A DNA stretch of 7,923 bases from assembly GCA_903927685.1 (NCBI GenBank), contig CAIYOB010001209.1, forward strand, positions 1-7,923, given 5' to 3'. Shown one piece after another: positions 7,301 through 7,923 of the stretch (position 1 is the stretch's first letter; every line of letters starts with the position of its first letter). A program made the position numbers and the translations under genes. This DNA comes from an uncultured Planctomycetaceae bacterium (GTDB lineage Bacteria > Planctomycetota > Planctomycetia > Pirellulales > Pirellulaceae). The notes beneath the pieces were generated by a model. It made no database searches. It was given only the letters and a program-made list of their open reading frames with translations, and was not told where the DNA came from.

Positions 7301-7923
7301 AGCGGCGTACTCAACAGCGTTTCGATCCGCAGGGCGTCACCCGCCACTGGGTTCGCTTGGAGCAGCCGTTTGCAGTGCGTTTCCTGCAGGCCGCGTTCGG
7401 CGGCGGTTCGCATCCATTGGGCGTCCTCAAACGTCTGCTTCAACTCCGGCAGTTCTTCGGCCCGCTGCCGACACAGCAACTGGTCGAGGCGGCGGACAAG
7501 TCCGAACAGCTTCTTGACGTCTTCCGCGGCCGGTCCGCCGCCGTCCCGGACCAGGGCGGTCTGGCAGCAGAACTCGACGTAGAAGAACGCTCGCGTCGCC
7601 ACTTCGTTGCTGAACTGCGTTGCGGCCTGGATCAGAGCCGCATCCGCTTCGGCTGCCCGGTAGAACTCCTCGGCCTGCCGCAGAGCCTGCCGCGATTGGG
7701 ACTCGAACTCCGCACCGATCTGGTCCTGCAGCCCGCGCTCGGCGGCCAGCAACAGGCCGTCGCCGCGCTGGACCGCGGGCGCGATCCAGGCAGAGCCGTC
7801 CGCGCGGCCAGCCGCGAGCCGCTCGGCCAACCGGCGGACTCGCAGCGTCTGTTGGATCGTCTCCCAGGCGATACCGGACAAGCCGCCCAGGCGTCGGGCC
7901 AGACGGAACTCGACAAACTGGTC
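4378..7923 (-). CDS. Giant multidomain extracytoplasmic protein with C-terminal carboxypeptidase-regulatory-like domain, 5' partial
   Basis: The frame is open from the window edge to a TGA at 4378-4380, giving 1181 visible residues. The N-terminus and any signal peptide lie outside. A TTG at 7879-7881 is the first conventional start-like codon, but 14 codons in frame before it (DQFVEFRLARRLGG) continue without a stop in matching style, so it is probably internal. Seen: residues 1 to about 420 are mostly helical, rich in Ala, Arg, Glu and Leu, with no membrane segment. A beta-sandwich at about 440-555 contains WVVIDYDPELIEL (469-481), reminiscent of cohesin or Ig-like strands. An Ala/Pro linker lies at about 652-694. 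Further beta-rich segments run to about 1060, including VTDDGLSGV (982-990), typical of bacterial Ig-like repeats. The C-terminal domain (about 1073-1165) has the carboxypeptidase-regulatory/CnaB-like pattern ATDEQGRFSFPKVPPGDYRI (1129-1148). No catalytic motif is recognised. Inference: a cell-surface or periplasmic structural or binding protein. I cannot name its family. Confidence 0.82.
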   Translation of the reverse strand, partial: DQFVEFRLARRLGGLSGIAWETIQQTLRVRRLAERLAAGRADGSAWIAPAVQRGDGLLLAAERGLQDQIGAEFESQSRQALRQAEEFYRAAEADAALIQAATQFSNEVATRAFFYVEFCCQTALVRDGGGPAAEDVKKLFGLVRRLDQLLCRQRAEELPELKQTFEDAQWMRTAAERGLQETHCKRLLQANPVAGDALRIETLLSTPLPAADLRIRLLKAAPEVDIELTSAFAPIRDPAAAITPPDLAREDWQPALRAADLACTLARLGAPEEWSGGPPWQDLNAAYEALSATLGPAGEVPDERMYSAHREFGTALRAFFTALPERMAATLNRAGDLSQLATRPERLVTLRAAVQAGRLAPGWDERTAVAAELQAKLRQADAYDLWVWQRQRVLQAVSDSPEEDLAYLTEAAAHYRQQAAAVPGQPPPQPEIAPQLEIETPAILTLTTSDRQEFAVQLRYAGSSPTSAWVVIDYDPELIELRSADESVRLYPAASLAGPDPPTEPPTLVFASGGQQTLRLIARRVGSSLRPTRLVIKATAGSRVVRQGIGVQLPAPAPIELVAGGIPNSWTATADGLLLHPFPNRATDFQLALLNRSGQPQSVDVQVRAVPARIDRPVPLAALPPDEADQLCRRLGATDILATATELALPAVEAPVPIAFPRPPEGDAPAPAAKTPADGATPNPAPVAAPAVQELLILVTDRQTRHQTIRRVQVEPQRPRRFLQARVGYNLSRQRVEIRVSAPNPAVLPPAEIKVRAQFVEPLAEDAERRLDGELRSPHYAADLYAEVESSPQRVATVRLDIDGYPRAFVFRVPCSSHSTELPEERDLLDVRITDLPNGRNYLPDASVPVRLQVDAPPGAFDQPDDVVEIGVDVDRDRELEGEQVLALRADRQATVRASRFGPGGIMTLVAEVDDYLVTLPPVGLQNASANVIGRIIVGTRQRWSDAQPVVFDGQPPRATRIELDPDRALLHGSDLTVLAWVTDDGLSGVAKVEAGLDIQRNGQLATEPKPAAAFLDTAGRWVAKVATGDYPPGQYTLLVRVTDNLDNSRLVKVRDVRLLTEQEAQAEQKKLTNLVTGTVLFGSQAVPGAMVELTAANKKPEGESAKQPPSAAAAEIEPPTAIAPLQTATDEQGRFSFPKVPPGDYRISARALLHNKMRQAVQDLSVPPPPKRLEPLRLGL

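Noticed and set aside
7879..7881. TTG as the start codon of the giant gene
   Set aside because: The same frame remains open for 14 codons to the window edge with consistent composition, and no signal peptide follows the TTG, so the gene almost certainly begins outside the window.

Overview
The window is GC-rich, densely coding DNA. All recognisable genes lie on the minus strand, so transcription runs from high to low coordinates. The content points to a Planctomycetota-type bacterium: a very large modular extracytoplasmic protein, a secreted parallel beta-helix protein carrying a PDZ domain, and a single-domain mannose-1-phosphate guanylyltransferase whose motifs look like planctomycete homologues I remember. 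The taxonomic guess comes from gene style only and is not proven.

Layout in transcription order. (1) 7923-4378: the C-terminal 1181 residues of a giant multidomain protein. It has a helical N-terminal part, several beta-sandwich/Ig-like segments, an Ala/Pro linker and a terminal carboxypeptidase-regulatory-like domain. Its true start lies outside the window. (2) After a 28-bp gap, 4349-1353: a 998-residue secreted protein with a signal peptide, a right-handed parallel beta-helix, a PDZ domain and a C-terminal discoidin-like beta-sandwich. (3) After a 55-bp gap with a strong Shine-Dalgarno, 1297-203: mannose-1-phosphate guanylyltransferase (manC type). (4) After a 92-bp gap, 110-1: the first 36 codons of a P-loop ATPase, probably of the AAA_14/DUF4143 type, cut off by the window edge inside its Walker A motif.

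The first three genes are close enough to be one transcription unit. A possible theme is surface or exported polysaccharide: GDP-mannose supply, a beta-helix protein that may act on or bind glycans, and a large adhesive or scaffold-like protein. This link is inferred from adjacency and family type.

The most unusual non-coding structure is a 43-bp AT-rich dyad at 111-153, directly abutting the ATPase start codon. Its 3' arm contains the only Shine-Dalgarno-like sequence for that gene, and it overlaps a possible sigma70-like promoter. The most unusual protein-level pattern is a Cys ladder followed by an Asn ladder in the beta-helix. I see no tRNA, rRNA, CRISPR array, insertion sequence or convincing intrinsic terminator. 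I did not find a clearly new biological system here.
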